DNA of 64,000 bases. Source: UBA7803 sp040219935 (GTDB taxonomy: Bacteria; Pseudomonadota; Gammaproteobacteria; Pseudomonadales; Azotimanducaceae). Position 1 is the first letter of the stretch, and every line of letters begins with the position of its first letter. The stretch spans positions 1 through 64,000 of the forward strand of contig JAVJUA010000064.1 in assembly GCA_040219935.1 (NCBI GenBank). The letters are read 5' to 3'. The translations under genes were made by a program, and so were the position numbers. Below are positions 62,350 through 64,000 of this stretch, piece after piece. The notes under the pieces were generated by a model that saw only the letters and a program-made list of their open reading frames with translations, searched no databases and was not told the DNA's origin.

Positions 62350-63993
62350 ATGGCAATGCAGCACACACCTCTGCTCATGTCCAACATCCTCGACCGGGGT
62401 GCCAAGGTGGCACCGAACGAGGAGATCGTCACGGCGACGGAGTCCGGCGTGCGCCGGCAGAGCTACCGGGAGACGCGCGACCGCGCGCATCAGCTCGCGC
62501 ATGCCCTGGCAGAGGCCGGCATCGAGGTGGGCGATCGGGTCGGCACGTTCATGTGGAACGGCTCGCGCCACCTCGAGGCGTACCACGCCACCGCCGGCAT
62601 GGGCGCGGTGCTGCACACGCTGAACATCCGCCTCTCGGATCACGACCTCGAATACATCATCGGCCACGCCCAGGACAGAGTGATAATCGTCGATGCCGAC
62701 ACGCTGCCGCTGCTCGAGAAGCTGAAGGGGCGCATGCCCAGCGTCGAGCGGGTGATCGTGGCCGCCGAGGCCGGCTTCGAGAATTGGGACACCGACCTGC
62801 CGAACCCGGTGGACTATGAAAAGTTCATCGCCGGCAAGCCGACACGGTACGAGTGGCCGCAGATCGATGAGAACTCGCCGCTGGGCCTGTGCTACACCAG
62901 CGGCACCACGGGCAACCCCAAGGGCGTCGAGTACGAGCACCGCTCCCAGTACCTGCACACCATGACCCAGTGCATGACCGACAGCATGAACCTGTCGGCC
63001 ACCGACTGCCTGCTCGGCATCGTGCCCATGTTCCACGCCATGGGCTGGGGCCTGCCTTGGTCGGCGCTCATGCTCGGCTGCAAGCAGGTGATGCCGCACC
63101 GCTTCATGGATCCGAAGCGCCTCATCCAGCTCATGGCCGACGAGGAGGTGACCATCTCGGGCGGCGTGCCCACCATCTGGCAGGGCGTGAAGGCCATCTA
63201 CGAGGCCGACCCGGACCGCTACGATCTCTCCAACCTGTCGCGGCTCACCTGCGGCGGCTCGGCGCCGCCGCCGTCGCTGATCCGCTGGTACTGGGACACC
63301 CTCGGCGTGGAGATGATTCAGGGCTGGGGCATGACCGAAACCTCGCCGTTGGCCACCCTGTCGCGGCGGGTGAACAAGCGCTCGCAGAAAAAGCTCAGCG
63401 AGGACGAGCAGTTCGCCAACGTCGCCAAGGCCGGCCAGATCATGCCCGGCATCGAGGTGGATATCTTCGACGAGAACTTCAATCGCCTGCCTCACGACGG
63501 TGAGACCGTGGGCGAGATTCTGATCCGCGGGCCGTGGATCTGCTCGCGCTACTACAACGATCCGCAGCCCGAGAAGTTCCACGACGGCTGGCTGATCACG
63601 GGCGACGTCGGCAAGATCGATCCCGAGGAGTACCTCATCATCTCCGACCGCTCGAAGGACCTGGTGAAGAGCGGCGGCGAGTGGATCTCGTCCGTCGACC
63701 TCGAGAACCACATCGTTGCCATGAACGGCGTGGCTCAGGCCTGCGTCGTGGCGCAGCCGCACCCGAAGTGGGACGAGCGCCCGGTGGCCCTGGTGGTGCT
63801 CAAGTCCGGCGCCGAGATCTCCAAGGACGCCATCCTCGAACACTGCGCCAAGGCCTTCGCCAAGTGGCAGCTACCCGACGACGTGCTGTTCGTTGGCAGC
63901 ATCCCGCTCACGTCGACCGGCAAGATGGACAAGAAGGTGGTGCGCGCCGACCTCGAGGCCAAGAGCTACAAGCTGCCCGACCTGCGCGGCTGA
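62350..63993 (+). CDS. Medium/long-chain acyl-CoA ligase (AlkK-like)
   Basis: 547 residues. CYTSGTTGNPKGVEYEHRS, QGWGMTETSPLATLSR, GWLITGDVGKIDPEEYL, SKDLVKSGGEWISSVDLENH and TSTGKMDKKVVR are the AlkK/fatty-acyl-CoA synthetase motifs, including the C-terminal Lys. Strong GGGAGGG 7 bases before ATG 62350. Ends 7 bases before the window end. Confidence 0.92.
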   Translation: MAMQHTPLLMSNILDRGAKVAPNEEIVTATESGVRRQSYRETRDRAHQLAHALAEAGIEVGDRVGTFMWNGSRHLEAYHATAGMGAVLHTLNIRLSDHDLEYIIGHAQDRVIIVDADTLPLLEKLKGRMPSVERVIVAAEAGFENWDTDLPNPVDYEKFIAGKPTRYEWPQIDENSPLGLCYTSGTTGNPKGVEYEHRSQYLHTMTQCMTDSMNLSATDCLLGIVPMFHAMGWGLPWSALMLGCKQVMPHRFMDPKRLIQLMADEEVTISGGVPTIWQGVKAIYEADPDRYDLSNLSRLTCGGSAPPPSLIRWYWDTLGVEMIQGWGMTETSPLATLSRRVNKRSQKKLSEDEQFANVAKAGQIMPGIEVDIFDENFNRLPHDGETVGEILIRGPWICSRYYNDPQPEKFHDGWLITGDVGKIDPEEYLIISDRSKDLVKSGGEWISSVDLENHIVAMNGVAQACVVAQPHPKWDERPVALVVLKSGAEISKDAILEHCAKAFAKWQLPDDVLFVGSIPLTSTGKMDKKVVRADLEAKSYKLPDLRG

Positions 63994-64000
63994 CGCCGCG

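Overview
The window is about 64 kb of high-GC chromosomal DNA, roughly 70% G+C by eye. Coding density, ATGA/GTGA stop-start overlaps and Shine-Dalgarno sites are typical of a Gram-negative bacterium. Gammaproteobacterial families (DUF6279 and DUF3187 proteins, MocR, Bax-type glucosaminidase, a DUF6316-like small protein), outer-membrane proteins and lipoproteins point to a gammaproteobacterium with a lipid/acyl-CoA-rich metabolism. The genus cannot be named from this sequence. There is no rRNA, CRISPR array, prophage or intact transposon. One tRNA-Ala(CGC) is present, and the left edge cuts through an IS3-type transposase.

Layout. 1-5 kb: IS3 edge, a MaoC-like protein, a thioredoxin-fold protein read through an in-frame UGA, a hemolysin-III-type membrane protein, a diguanylate cyclase and two small proteins. 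5-10.7 kb: TetR regulator, GST-like protein, DUF1330-like membrane protein, nitronate monooxygenase, patatin lipase and cardiolipin synthase. 10.7-18.2 kb (minus strand): a nine-gene Mrp/Mbh-type cation/proton antiporter operon with three MrpD/NuoL-M-like subunits and a leader peptide. 18.3-24.2 kb: DUF3336-patatin lipase, MFS transporter, thioesterase, MocR regulator and LLM flavin oxidoreductase. 24.2-30.4 kb: a minus-strand mini-ORF RNA, then a glycerol-type ABC transporter (glpSTP-Q-DUF2160-V). 30.4-46.2 kb: assorted enzymes (dienelactone hydrolase, LLM oxidoreductase, PRPP-synthetase-like protein, DUF4143 ATPase beside tRNA-Ala, methyltransferase, MFS, single-chain biotin carboxylase, VOC lipoprotein, DsbA-family isomerase, polysaccharide deacetylase, Bax-like glucosaminidase). 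46.5-52.4 kb: a coupled operon of FHA protein, PP2C phosphatase, Ser/Thr kinase with an FGE-like tail, TpsB-type outer-membrane translocator and a small exported protein. 52.4-52.7 kb: an AT-rich island with DnaA-box-like sites. 52.7-64 kb: DUF6279 lipoprotein, PspC protein, then acyl-CoA ligases, a CoA transferase, DUF3187 protein, glycerol-3-phosphate dehydrogenase and two hotdog thioesterases.

The strongest unusual signal is at 1156-2292. Two apparent ORFs are one reading frame interrupted by a single UGA in a W-UGA-G-C redox motif, with a hairpin that fits the bacterial SECIS model immediately downstream, so it is a probable selenoprotein. Next are the phospho-signalling/two-partner-secretion operon (46.5-52.4 kb), the mini-ORF RNA with a near-perfect 16S-complementary ribosome-binding site (24.24-24.41 kb), and the DnaA-box island.

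Metabolically, the glycerol transporter (24.7-30.4 kb) and GlpD (59.8 kb) would feed glycerol into central metabolism. The ligases, CoA transferase, thioesterases and carboxylase suggest activation and turnover of fatty or other organic acids.
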